This document shows, piece by piece, positions 1-6,633 of a stretch of DNA of 7,648 nucleotides. The stretch is from Limnobacter sp. Lineage in GTDB: Bacteria > Pseudomonadota > Gammaproteobacteria > Burkholderiales > Burkholderiaceae_B. Below the pieces are notes generated by a model. That model was not told where the DNA came from and made no database searches. It saw nothing but the letters and a program-made list of their open reading frames with translations. The stretch spans positions 1 through 7,648 of the forward strand of contig JAAURO010000069.1 of the NCBI GenBank assembly GCA_012032215.1, in the 5' to 3' direction. Position 1 is the first letter of the stretch. Every line of letters starts with the position of its first letter. The position numbers and the translations under genes are program-made.

Positions 1-366
1 TTTCATGGTGGCTATGTTGCTGTAGGTCCATTGCGCAGGTGGTTTGCCGTTGGCCATGGCTGCGTTTTCAGCTGGCATGCCAAAGGCATCCCAGCCCATG
101 GGCATGAGGGTGTTGTAGCCTTGCATGCGCTTTTGGCGAACCATGACATCGTTGATGGTGTAGTTGCGGACATGGCCCATGTGCAGCTTGCCCGAGGGGT
201 AGGGCAGCATGGAAACGCAGTAGTACTTGGGTTTTTCGGTGCCATCGGCGTTTTTGGCGAAGGCTTCGGCGCGGTAGGCATCGGCTTGGCTCCAGGCCGA
301 TTGAATGGCTTGTTCAAGTTCCTTAGCGGTGTATTTTTCGGGCAGGGAAGGGGCGGTGCTGGACAT
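1..366 (-). CDS. leuS: Leucyl-tRNA synthetase, N-terminal part (runs off left edge)
   Basis: This is the first 122 codons of a class I aminoacyl-tRNA synthetase that charges tRNA-Leu with leucine in the cytoplasm. The translation begins [20 protein letters not shown]. Around residues 49-66 it carries the LeuS core [18 protein letters not shown], with the class I HIGH signature as HMGH at residues 62-65. VRNYTINDV and the motif [10 protein letters not shown] (residues 91-100) follow, as in E. coli LeuS. The ATG is at 366-364 and the frame is open to base 1, so the gene continues outside the window. I see no good Shine-Dalgarno sequence before this ATG, but the family N-terminus fits it. No frameshift is seen in this part. 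It is divergent from the HEPN-MNT pair. Confidence 0.97.
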   Translation of the reverse strand, partial: MSSTAPSLPEKYTAKELEQAIQSAWSQADAYRAEAFAKNADGTEKPKYYCVSMLPYPSGKLHMGHVRNYTINDVMVRQKRMQGYNTLMPMGWDAFGMPAENAAMANGKPPAQWTYSNIATMK

Positions 367-405
367 AAGGCTTGGGGGTTGGGCTAATTGCTAGGGTAAT
401 CGTGG

Positions 406-411
406 ATTATA
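406..411 (-). promoter_or_regulatory. Candidate -10 box for leuS
   Basis: On the minus strand the bases 411-406 read TATAAT, a perfect sigma70 -10 hexamer, about 40 bases before the leuS ATG. No convincing -35 hexamer lies 16-18 bases upstream, where the sequence is C-rich, so this is only a position-supported guess. Confidence 0.35.
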
Positions 412-485
412 AACCGGGGAAGGGTGGGGATTGGTTTGCGCAATGAAATCGAGAGCCCCCCTTGGTTCCCGAACGGCAAATAGAG

Positions 486-515
486 TTTGCAGATAGCCCG
501 ATTGTGGCTGATAAT
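486..515 (+). promoter_or_regulatory. Candidate sigma70 promoter for the HEPN-MNT pair
   Basis: A -35-like TTTGCA (486-491) or TTGCAG (487-492) lies 18 or 17 bases before GATAAT (510-515), which matches five of six bases of the -10 consensus. Transcription would start near 522 and leave a leader of about 100 bases before the HEPN start codon. This is inferred from consensus match and spacing only. Confidence 0.5.
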
Positions 516-612
516 TTCCCGCTGGGTGCCAGGCAAGAAAGCAGAACCGGGAGCCTATGCCCTATTTTGGTTTTCCAGCTATAGAACTCAATTTGAAGCA
601 CTTCGGTTTGAT

Positions 613-617
613 GGGAG
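613..617 (+). promoter_or_regulatory. Ribosome binding site fixing the HEPN start at 625
   Basis: GGGAG at 613-617 sits seven bases before the ATG at 625. The open frame extends upstream to an ATG at 487, but that would overlap the candidate promoter, and its extra 46 residues do not resemble the family. The site therefore supports the shorter protein. Confidence 0.7.
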
Positions 618-624
618 AATAACG

Positions 625-1056
625 ATGCCCCTGAATGTGGAACACCTGTTGCGCACGGCCGACACTTTGGAACAGGCCCTGATTGCCATTGAGAACCATA
701 AAAGGCGGGATGATGTGCTTTTTGATCTTTACCGCAATGCGGCCATCAAAAGTTTTGAGTTGTCACTGGAAACCGCGGGGAAACTGTTGCGCAAAGCATT
801 GAAAGCGTTTGGTGGCAACCCACGTGAGGTCGATAAGCTTGTGTTCAAAGATGTGCTGCGCCATGCCGGAAAACACGGCCTGCTGGATACGCCCGCCGTT
901 GAACGCTGGCTGGCCTACCGTGCCAACCGCAACAGCACGGCGCACGACTATGGCGAAGGTTTTGCCAACGAAACACTGACATTGCTGCCTCAATACCTGC
1001 ACGATGTCCGGCGGATCGCCCCCCAGATACAGGTGGTGTTTGATGCCGCTGCTTGA
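625..1056 (+). CDS. HEPN-domain toxin, nucleotidyltransferase substrate-binding (HI0074-like) family
   Basis: This is a 143-residue all-helical protein of the HI0074 / NTase_sub_bind type. It is the HEPN partner of a minimal nucleotidyltransferase and belongs to the wider HepT group. Visible family features are the N-terminal helix (VEHLLRTADTLEQAL), the central IKSFELSLETAGKLLRKALK segment at residues 41-60 and the HEPN RNase motif R-x4-H-x-Y as RNSTAHDY at residues 102-109. R102 and H107 are the expected catalytic pair. Y109 is the tyrosine that MNT partners AMPylate in studied HepT-MntA systems. The inferred role is an RNA-cleaving toxin neutralised by the downstream gene, whose start lies inside this gene's last codons. 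Some HI0074-type proteins have been described only as substrate-binding partners, so toxicity is not certain here. The frame is intact, unlike several neighbouring genes. Confidence 0.9.
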   Translation: MPLNVEHLLRTADTLEQALIAIENHKRRDDVLFDLYRNAAIKSFELSLETAGKLLRKALKAFGGNPREVDKLVFKDVLRHAGKHGLLDTPAVERWLAYRANRNSTAHDYGEGFANETLTLLPQYLHDVRRIAPQIQVVFDAAA

Positions 1057-1381
1057 GTTGTCCTGCCTTCAGCTTCCGGCCAAGTACCTGCATACTTTGC
1101 AGGCATTGCTGGCGCAGCATGTGCCGCAGGCCGAGGTGTGGGCCTACGGCAGCCGTGTTACGGGGGGCGCGCACGAGGGCAGCGATCTGGATTTGGTACT
1201 GCGCCATGCAACAGACCTTACGCAAGAGGTGGAAGGTTGGGTAGATCTCAGGGAAGCCTTGCAGGAAAGCACGCTGCCCATGCTGGTTGAGGTGCATCTC
1301 TGGCCACGTTTGCCCGCAGCGTTTCATTCTAATATTGAAGCGGGGTATGTGGTGCTGCAAGGGGGCCTGCCTTCCGGCTAG
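1043..1381 (+). CDS. Minimal nucleotidyltransferase (MNT) antitoxin, partner of the HEPN protein
   Basis: This 112-residue protein belongs to the DNA polymerase beta-like minimal nucleotidyltransferases. The signature GS-x10-D-x-D is complete: G36 and S37 in AYGSRVTGG, then D48 and D50 in SDLDLVL. The third metal-binding acid is probably E83 in LVEVHLW, where relatives usually have aspartate. In characterised HEPN-MNT pairs the MNT protein transfers AMP to the tyrosine of the HEPN motif and so silences the toxin; the same is inferred here. The ATG at 1043 was chosen over an in-frame ATG at 1004 because AGGTGG lies six bases before it and the earlier start adds residues unlike the family. It overlaps the HEPN gene by 14 bases, which suggests translational coupling. 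Convergent with rho; 59 bases separate the two stop codons. Confidence 0.9.
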   Translation: MPLLELSCLQLPAKYLHTLQALLAQHVPQAEVWAYGSRVTGGAHEGSDLDLVLRHATDLTQEVEGWVDLREALQESTLPMLVEVHLWPRLPAAFHSNIEAGYVVLQGGLPSG

Positions 1382-1440
1382 GCGTTGCCCAAAACCCGGC
1401 CTGCTGCTTTACTTGCCCGGTGCTCAAACATGCCAGGCCT

Positions 1441-2727
1441 TCACCCTTCACAAGCTATAACCTCAACTTCCCCCTTTTTCATCATTTCAAAAAACTCGGC
1501 GTTGTTTTTGGTTTGGCGAACCTTGTCCATGAGGAATTCCATGGCTTGAAGTTCGTCCATGTCGCTGAGCAGCCTGCGCAGCAGCCACACTTTCTGCAGC
1601 AAATCGTGCGGAATCAGCATTTCTTCGCGGCGGGTGCTAGAGCGGTTGATGTTGATGGCGGGGTACATGCGTTTTTCTGCCAGGCGGCGTTCCAGATGAA
1701 TTTCCATGTTGCCCGTGCCCTTGAATTCTTCGTAGATGACTTCGTCCATGCGACTGCCGGTGTCTACGAGGGCGGTGGCTATAATTGTCAGTGACCCCCC
1801 TTCTTCCACGTTACGCGCGGCGCCAAAAAAACGCTTGGGGCGGTGCAGGGCGTTGGCGTCTACGCCACCAGTCAGCACCTTGCCGGAAGAGGGCACCACG
1901 GTGTTGTAGGCACGTGCCAGCCGGGTAATGGAGTCGAGCAAAATGACTACATCGCGTTTGTGTTCTACCAGGCGCTTGGCTTTTTCTATGACCATTTCTG
2001 CCACCTGCACGTGGCGGGTTGCGGGTTCATCAAAGGTGGATGCCACCACTTCGCCGCGCACACTGCGGGTCATTTCGGTCACCGTCTTCGGGGCGTTCGT
2101 CGATAAGCAGCACCATCAGTTCGACATTGGGGTGGTTGTCGGTAATGGCGTGCGCAATGTGTTGCAGCATCACGGTTTTACCCGATTTGGGCGGTGCCAC
2201 CAGCAAACCGCGCTGGCCTTTGCCGATGGGCGAAATCATGTCGATGATTCGGCTGGTGTTGTTTCCTCGCCGCGCATTTCGCGTTCCAGCTTCAGGGGCT
2301 GGTTGGGGTGCAGTGGCGTCAGGTTTTCGAACAGGATTTTGTGCTTGGAGGCTTCCGGGGTGTCGCGGTTTACCTTGTCTACCTTGACAAGGGCAAAATA
2401 GCGTTCGCCGTCTTTGGGGGTGCGCACTTCGCCTTCAATGCTGTCGCCGGTGTGGAGGTTAAAGCGGCGAATCTGGCTGGGCGAGATGTAGATGTCGTCG
2501 GGGCTGGCCAGGTAGCTGGTTTCTGGAGAGCGTAAAAAGCCAAATCCATCGGGCAAGACTTCCAGCACGCCATCGCCGAAAATTTGTTCGCCATCCTTGG
2601 CGCGGCGCTTGAGAATGGCAAACATCAGTTCCTGCTTGCGCAGGCGGTTGCCGTTGTCGATGCCAAGCTGGTTGGCCATTTCCAGCAGTTCAGAAACGTG
2701 CAGTTTTTTCAGTTCAGATAGGTACAT
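1441..2727 (-). CDS. rho: Transcription termination factor Rho (two compensating frameshifts)
   Basis: Rho is the hexameric RNA-dependent ATPase/helicase that ends transcription at C-rich transcripts. With two single-base repairs the gene encodes 428 residues, close to the usual 419 or so. Visible parts: the N-terminal helical domain ([20 protein letters not shown]), the RNA-binding cold-shock-like domain ([17 protein letters not shown], near 51-67), Walker A PPKSGKT (179-185), Walker [17 protein letters not shown] (260-275), the Q-loop [23 protein letters not shown] (284-306) and NRSSTRREE (361-369). Frame breaks: one base missing from the T run at 2262-2264 (T4 expected from the family, T3 present), and one extra G at 2084 after ..LLIDERPE. 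The net change is zero. Rho is normally essential or nearly so, so sequencing error is likelier than decay. The ATG at 2727 has no strong Shine-Dalgarno sequence. Confidence 0.96.
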
Positions 2728-2814
2728 AGCGTGTGGTCGTCCGTGTGATGACGGTCAAGAAAAACAGGTGAGGGAAAGATTCGGATTGTTATCGGGGTGG
2801 ATTATTGGCTGAAG

Positions 2815-2847
2815 CAAAAGAGAGAAAGGCCAACGCACTGGTTGGCC
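2815..2847 (-). terminator. Rho-independent terminator after trxA
   Basis: Read on the minus strand, a perfect 7-bp stem (GGCCAAC, then a six-base loop, then GTTGGCC; bases 2847-2828) starts about 11 bases after the thioredoxin stop codon. A T-rich tail, TTTCTCTCTTTTGC, follows. This is the usual layout of an intrinsic terminator. It should separate trxA from rho, although both are read in the same direction, so rho probably has its own promoter in 2728-2814. Confidence 0.8.
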
Positions 2848-2858
2848 CTGCAGGCGAA

Positions 2859-3187
2859 TTATAGATTGCTTTCAATGAAGGAAGCCAGCTGCGACTTGGA
2901 CAACGCGCCCACTTTGGTGGCCACCACGGCTCCGTTTTTAAACAGAATGAGGGTGGGAATGCCACGAATGCCGTATTTGGCAGGCGTTTCGGTGTTTTCA
3001 TCGACGTTCATTTTGGCTATTTGAAGCTTGCCTTGATACTCGCCAGAAAGCTCATCAAGCACGGGGCCACCATCTTACAAGGGCCACACCATTCTGCCCA
3101 GTAATCTACCAGCACGGGCACATCCGACTTTAAAACATCGCTGTCAAAGGAGCTATCGCTGACGTGTTTGATCAGATCACTACTCAT
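2859..3187 (-). CDS. trxA: Thioredoxin 1 (one frameshift)
   Basis: This is a small cytoplasmic dithiol-disulfide oxidoreductase that reduces protein disulfides and is itself kept reduced by thioredoxin reductase. The N-terminal part reads [20 protein letters not shown].., then [16 protein letters not shown], with the redox pair C34 and C37 in WCGPC. After a frame change it continues as [21 protein letters not shown].. and [12 protein letters not shown], with the conserved cis-proline. Restoring one C beside base 3062 (CC expected, C present) joins the two parts into 109 residues, the same length as E. coli thioredoxin 1. The ATG at 3187 is preceded by AGAGG six bases away. Divergent from the AddB-like gene; upstream of rho on the same strand, an arrangement common in betaproteobacteria. 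Confidence 0.96.
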
Positions 3188-3405
3188 TTATTTCCTCTTC
3201 TGTGGGGTTGCCTGCGCGGCAGCTTTTTGGCCAAAGGGCAAAAAGCAACAGTTGGGGCGCGTGGCGTTTGTGTGAGCAACAGGGTGGGGATATCTGCTAT
3301 TAATACTACGATGGTACAGCGAAATGAAATGAAAAGACAAACTCCTTTGGTTTTTTCGGTGCAAATTGCACCAAACTTATTCCTTTCCCGATAAAAATCC
3401 TGCAC
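3188..3405. promoter_or_regulatory. Divergent intergenic region between trxA and the AddB-like gene
   Basis: This 218-base stretch must hold the promoters of both flanking genes. It contains an inverted repeat at 3222-3246 (GCTTTTTG facing CAAAAAGC) that would lie in the trxA leader, and a 15-base palindrome at 3358-3372 near the nuclease gene. On the plus strand TTGCAC (3366-3371) and GATAAA (3390-3395) are a weak promoter-like pair 18 bases apart; they would place the start of transcription almost at the ATG at 3406. On the minus strand TATTAA (3305-3300) is a possible -10 for trxA without a good -35. None of these promoter readings is strong. Confidence 0.45.
3358..3372. repeat. 15-base palindrome, possible operator
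   Basis: GGTGCAA, a central A, then TTGCACC form a perfect inverted repeat 34 bases before the ATG of the AddB-like gene. It overlaps the weak -35 candidate. It has no run of T after it as a terminator would, and it does not match the LexA consensus CTGT-N8-ACAG. The protein that might bind it is unknown. Confidence 0.5.
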
Positions 3406-5902
3406 ATGGCTTCTTTTCCAACCGCAGCGCCCCCCGATGCGCATGCTTTTCCGGCTGTTTTTCAGTGGTTGCAAGCCCAGGGTTGTGCTTTGCACCGGCT
3501 GTTGTGGGTGTTGCCCCGGGTGGAGTCCACGGAAAGCTTTCGCCAGGCGTGGGCGGCCCACCACAATTACCAGCCTGTGCCCAGCCCCGCCTTGCAAACC
3601 GCAGACCGCCTGAGCAGCCCGGCAGGGCGGCAATCGTGGCTGGCTTTGCAAGGCCATGTGGTGGCGTTGCTGCAAGCGCGCGATGGCTTGGTGCTGGGGC
3701 TTTCGCACGAGCAAATCTGGGCATTGGCGTCAGAATACCTGCAACTGGCGCGCCGTTATGCGCTGGCACGCCGTGCACCGGCTGTGCTGGGAGCGTAGTC
3801 TGCCAATCAGGGGCCTTTTGCCGAAAAAGAAGCGCAGGTGGTGCAGGCGATTGCCCAGGCATTCGGTGAAGAGCTGTTGGCCAGCATTCCCAGGCCTGCG
3901 GTGCACCAGTGGCTGCAACCGCCCGAGGCCGTGGTGTGGTTCGACGATGGCGAACCCTTGCCGCGCTTGTGGCTGGAAGCCTGCTTGCCCGAATTGCCGG
4001 TGTGTCGTGTGGGTTTGCCGCGTGTGCAGGGGCCGCAGCCTTGGCAACAGCTATTGGCCGAGCGGGCAGGCAGTTTTGCAATCAATGGCCTTGCTTTACC
4101 CGAGTTGCACATTGCCCCCAACCAGCACACGCAGGTGCAGCAAGCTGCCGAAGTGGTGTTGCGCTGGCTGGCAGAAAACCCCGAGCTGGAAATTGCCGTG
4201 GCTGTGCAAGACCGCTTGGCTGCCCGCCGTTTGGTGCCGGTTTTACAGGCCCACCAGGTGTGCGTAGACGACCGCACGGGCTGGCGGTTTTCTACCTCGG
4301 TGGTGGCCGGCTGGTTTGATGCACTGTTGGCAGCCTATGTGCAAGCGCAAGCCATTCACACACTGCGCCCACCATTTGACAGGCAGCCGCTGGCGGGCTT
4401 CCAGCCCTGGAGTGTGGGTGCAAGCCACACGCTCAGTGGCTGGGCACAGGCGTATATGCGTTTGTTTGTCCAGCACGGCTTTGCAGACGAATTGGCCGAA
4501 GACCGGGCAGGGGCGGGCCTGTTGGCGCTGTTAAGGCTGTTTGCTGCCGACACCACCGACCACACCCTGAATGCCGCTGGTTTTAAAAGTGCCTGGGCGC
4601 AACACGCTGAAAGTCAACGTTTCAGGCCGCAGGATGTAAAAAGCCCTGTGCGCCTGTTGCCCTTGCTTTCCTTGCGCTTGCGGCGCTTCAAGCGGGTGCT
4701 GGTGCTGGGTTGCTCGCTGAAAGACTTCCAGCAAAACCCGCCAGGCCTGTTGCCTGCAGCCGTAGCCCAAGAGCTGGGTTTTCCTGGGCCCATGCTGGAA
4801 CGCATCCAGAAAATTTCCACCCTGCACGAAGTGCTGCAACACACGCCACAGGTGGCACTGTGCCACAGCGCGCAATCCGATGGCAAACCCCATGCGCTGC
4901 TGCCCGAAATTGAATGGCTGGACGTGCTGGTAGAGGCGCGTTCCCGCGAGCAGGGTGTTGCAACACGTGGTTGTACAGCCACCCCCAGTGGGAGCTGCAT
5001 GCAAGCCCCAAGCCTTTGCCAGAATTGCACTTGAATTCAGCGCAGCTGGCGCCGCCCTTGCCGCGCGCTTTGCGGGTTACTGCCCTGGACGACTGGGCGC
5101 AATGCCGGTTGAAGTTTGCCTTGTCGTTTTTTCCGGCGTGGCCTGAACAAGCCCCGCCCCAGGCAATGGCTTACTACGCCTTGCGTGGCAGCTACATTCA
5201 TCAGGTCTTGGAGCGTGCGGGGCAGGAACTGCGCGGGCATGCCAAACCCCTGGCGCAGGCAGAGTTGCAACGCAGGCTGCATGCCCACTGCGAGGCCGTG
5301 TACCAGCAATTTGAACCGCTGGAAAAACGCGCGCTGATTTACCCCTTCCACCAGCATTTTCAAGACATTGTGCCCCAGGTGGCAGGCCAGCTTACCGGTC
5401 GCATGGAGCGGGGCTGGAAACCGTTGGAGGTAGAGCACACGGTGGAGGGTGCGTTGCCTTTGTTGCCTTCGGGCAAGCAACTTGCACTCAAGGGCCGCAT
5501 AGACTGGCTGGACGAAAATTCCGGCACGCTGGGCATTGTAGACGCAAAATTCAAAAGCAGTGCAGCGGTTAAAAAGATGGCCCAGAATCCGCTGGAGCAC
5601 CCGCAACTGGCGGTGTACCAGGCCTTGTTAAACCGGCCCGATGCGCAGTTGTTTTATTTGGCACTGCACAAAGACAAACAAAAAGGCCATGTGGAATGGA
5701 TAGAGGTGCCGCCTCCTGAAGAAGGCACCTGGGGCAAGGCCGTCTGGCAATTGCTGGGCCAGCAGCTGGATGCATTTTTGCGGGCAGCCTGCCTTGGCAA
5801 GCCACACCGGGCGAGCATTGCAATTACTGCACCGTGCGTGGCATTTGCAGGCCAGAAGGCTTGCCCGAACCAGCACCCGAGCACAACGAGGAAGCACCAT
5901 GA
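3406..5902 (+). CDS. AddB-like DNA repair protein with PD-(D/E)XK nuclease and Fe-S cysteines (in-frame stop and two frameshifts)
   Basis: Repaired, this gives about 832 residues resembling the proteobacterial 'probable DNA repair protein' branch related to AddB (TIGR03623-like, about 900 aa). The N-terminal and middle parts resemble an inactivated helicase. The C-terminal part is a RecB-type nuclease: GSYIHQVLE (H599), GRIDWLDE (D700), GIVDAKFKS (D713, K715) and PQLAVYQ (Q734, Y738). C567 (AQCRLKF) plus C806, C809 and C815 ([14 protein letters not shown]) match the spacing of the iron-sulfur cluster cysteines of AddB. Damage: TAG in frame at 3796-3798 (codon 131; CAG would fit), one base missing near 4968 (between ..REQGVATR and [10 protein letters not shown]) and one C missing at 5807-5808. 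No clear Shine-Dalgarno sequence precedes 3406. The role, inferred from AddAB, is processing of double-strand breaks with the overlapping helicase. Confidence 0.85.
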
Positions 5903-6432
5903 GCACCCCGCAAAACAGCTTGGCCCACACCGCTTGTAACCCCCAGCACAGCGTGGTGGTGGAAGCCTGCGCAGGCAGCGGCAAAACCTGGCTGCTGACC
6001 GGGCGCATTTTTCGGCTGCTGCTGGCCGGGGTGCCCGCCGAAGAAATTCTGGCCATTACCTTTACCCGCAAAGCCGCGCAGGAAATGCGCGAGCGCTTGT
6101 CTGCCCTGCTTAAGCAATGCGTGCTGGCTTCGGAAGAGGAATTGGCCGTGCTGCTTGCAGAGCGCGGTGCGCAGCCCACCCCACACAATCTGCAACGTGC
6201 CCGTCTGTTGGCAGGCGAAGTGCTGACCAGCCACAAAGGCGTGGGCATAGACACCTTTCATGGCTGGTTTGCCTCGCTGTGCCAACTGGCTCCTTTGGGG
6301 CTGGGCGTTGGGCGGCAGGCAGAGCCCACCGAGCAAGCCGGGTTCTGGCGACAGGAAGCCATTTCTGCCTGGGTGGCGGAGGTGGTTTCAGGCCAGCGCA
6401 GCGAACAGGAAGCGGCTGAAGAGGAAGCGGCC
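5899..6432 (+). CDS. AddA-like UvrD/RecB-family helicase, N-terminal fragment cut at the join
   Basis: This begins a superfamily 1 DNA helicase, normally over 1000 residues with ATPase and nuclease parts. About 178 codons survive. Visible motifs are [21 protein letters not shown] with Walker A AGSGKT at residues 25-30, motif Ia [15 protein letters not shown] near 52-66 and a later [11 protein letters not shown] segment typical of betaproteobacterial members. The ATG overlaps the stop of the nuclease gene as ATGA, and GAGGAA lies five bases before it, so the two proteins are probably made together as an AddAB-like complex. After [15 protein letters not shown] the reading frame runs on to a stop at 6634-6636, but that tail is the antisense of a transporter gene and not helicase sequence. 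The true downstream part is absent from the window. Confidence 0.88.
6403..6432. repeat. Imperfect tandem 15-base repeat at the join
   Basis: Bases 6403-6417 and 6418-6432 are two copies of a 15-mer that differ only at positions 4 and 15. In the helicase frame they read [10 protein letters not shown]. The second copy ends exactly where recognisable permease sequence on the other strand begins. The repeat may be genuine helicase sequence or may have arisen with the join. Confidence 0.6.
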
Positions 6433-6433
6433 G
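6403..6433. other. Probable chimeric junction between two genomes
   Basis: Left of this interval the plus strand encodes a moderate-GC UvrD helicase. Right of it the minus strand encodes a high-GC transporter permease whose family sequence stops after LTLTVAGLA at 6433. Both genes are cut in the middle of conserved domains. There is no transposase, integrase, tRNA or inverted repeat at the border. An assembly or read chimera is the likeliest cause; a real recombination event cannot be excluded from the sequence alone. Confidence 0.75.
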
Positions 6434-6633
6434 GCGAGGCCGGCGACGGTCAGCGTCAGCCAGGCGGCGGGATCGCGGATCAAGGCGAGCGCGGCGATCG
6501 TGAGCAGCGGCGCCAGCAGCAAGGGCAGCGCCGCATCGATCCGTGCGGCAAGCCCCGTCCTCACGATACGCGGCGCAATGGTCGCGGCGGTGGCGGCCGG
6601 CTCGACTGTGCTGTTCATGGGCTGATCGCTCAT
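6433..6633 (-). CDS. Branched-chain amino acid ABC transporter permease (LivH-type), N-terminal fragment
   Basis: The first 67 codons of an inner-membrane permease. They begin [15 protein letters not shown].., followed by a hydrophobic segment ([19 protein letters not shown], about residues 34-52) and [14 protein letters not shown]. LivH-type permeases usually continue with a motif like MGMMIF..SGLTL, which is missing here because the sequence changes at 6433. The frame then runs through foreign sequence ([14 protein letters not shown]) to a stop at 6388. The ATG overlaps the livF stop as ATGA on the minus strand, as expected in one operon. An alternative start is the second Met at codon 6. 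LivM is the other possibility for the subunit, but the VAGLA segment near residue 65 fits the LivH type better. Confidence 0.75.

Noticed and set aside
487..624. Longer N-terminus for the HEPN protein
   Set aside because: The extra residues overlap the promoter candidate and do not look like the family; a good ribosome binding site precedes the ATG at 625.
1398..1439. Inverted repeat GGCCTG/CAGGCC between the converging MNT and rho genes, as a terminator
   Set aside because: The loop would be 30 bases, the stem is six pairs and no T run follows on either strand.
3796..3798. TAG recoding (pyrrolysine or programmed readthrough)
   Set aside because: No other gene here uses an internal TAG, and the MNT gene uses TAG as a normal stop. 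The window is rich in apparent errors, so a miscall or point mutation is simpler.
3377..4081. 234-codon open frame on the minus strand, rich in Ala and Pro
   Set aside because: It lies antisense to the AddB-like gene, has no recognisable domain and shows the composition expected from the reverse strand of a GC-rich coding region.
5628..6254. 208-codon open frame on the minus strand
   Set aside because: It is antisense to the nuclease C-terminus and helicase N-terminus, both of which have clear motifs on the plus strand.
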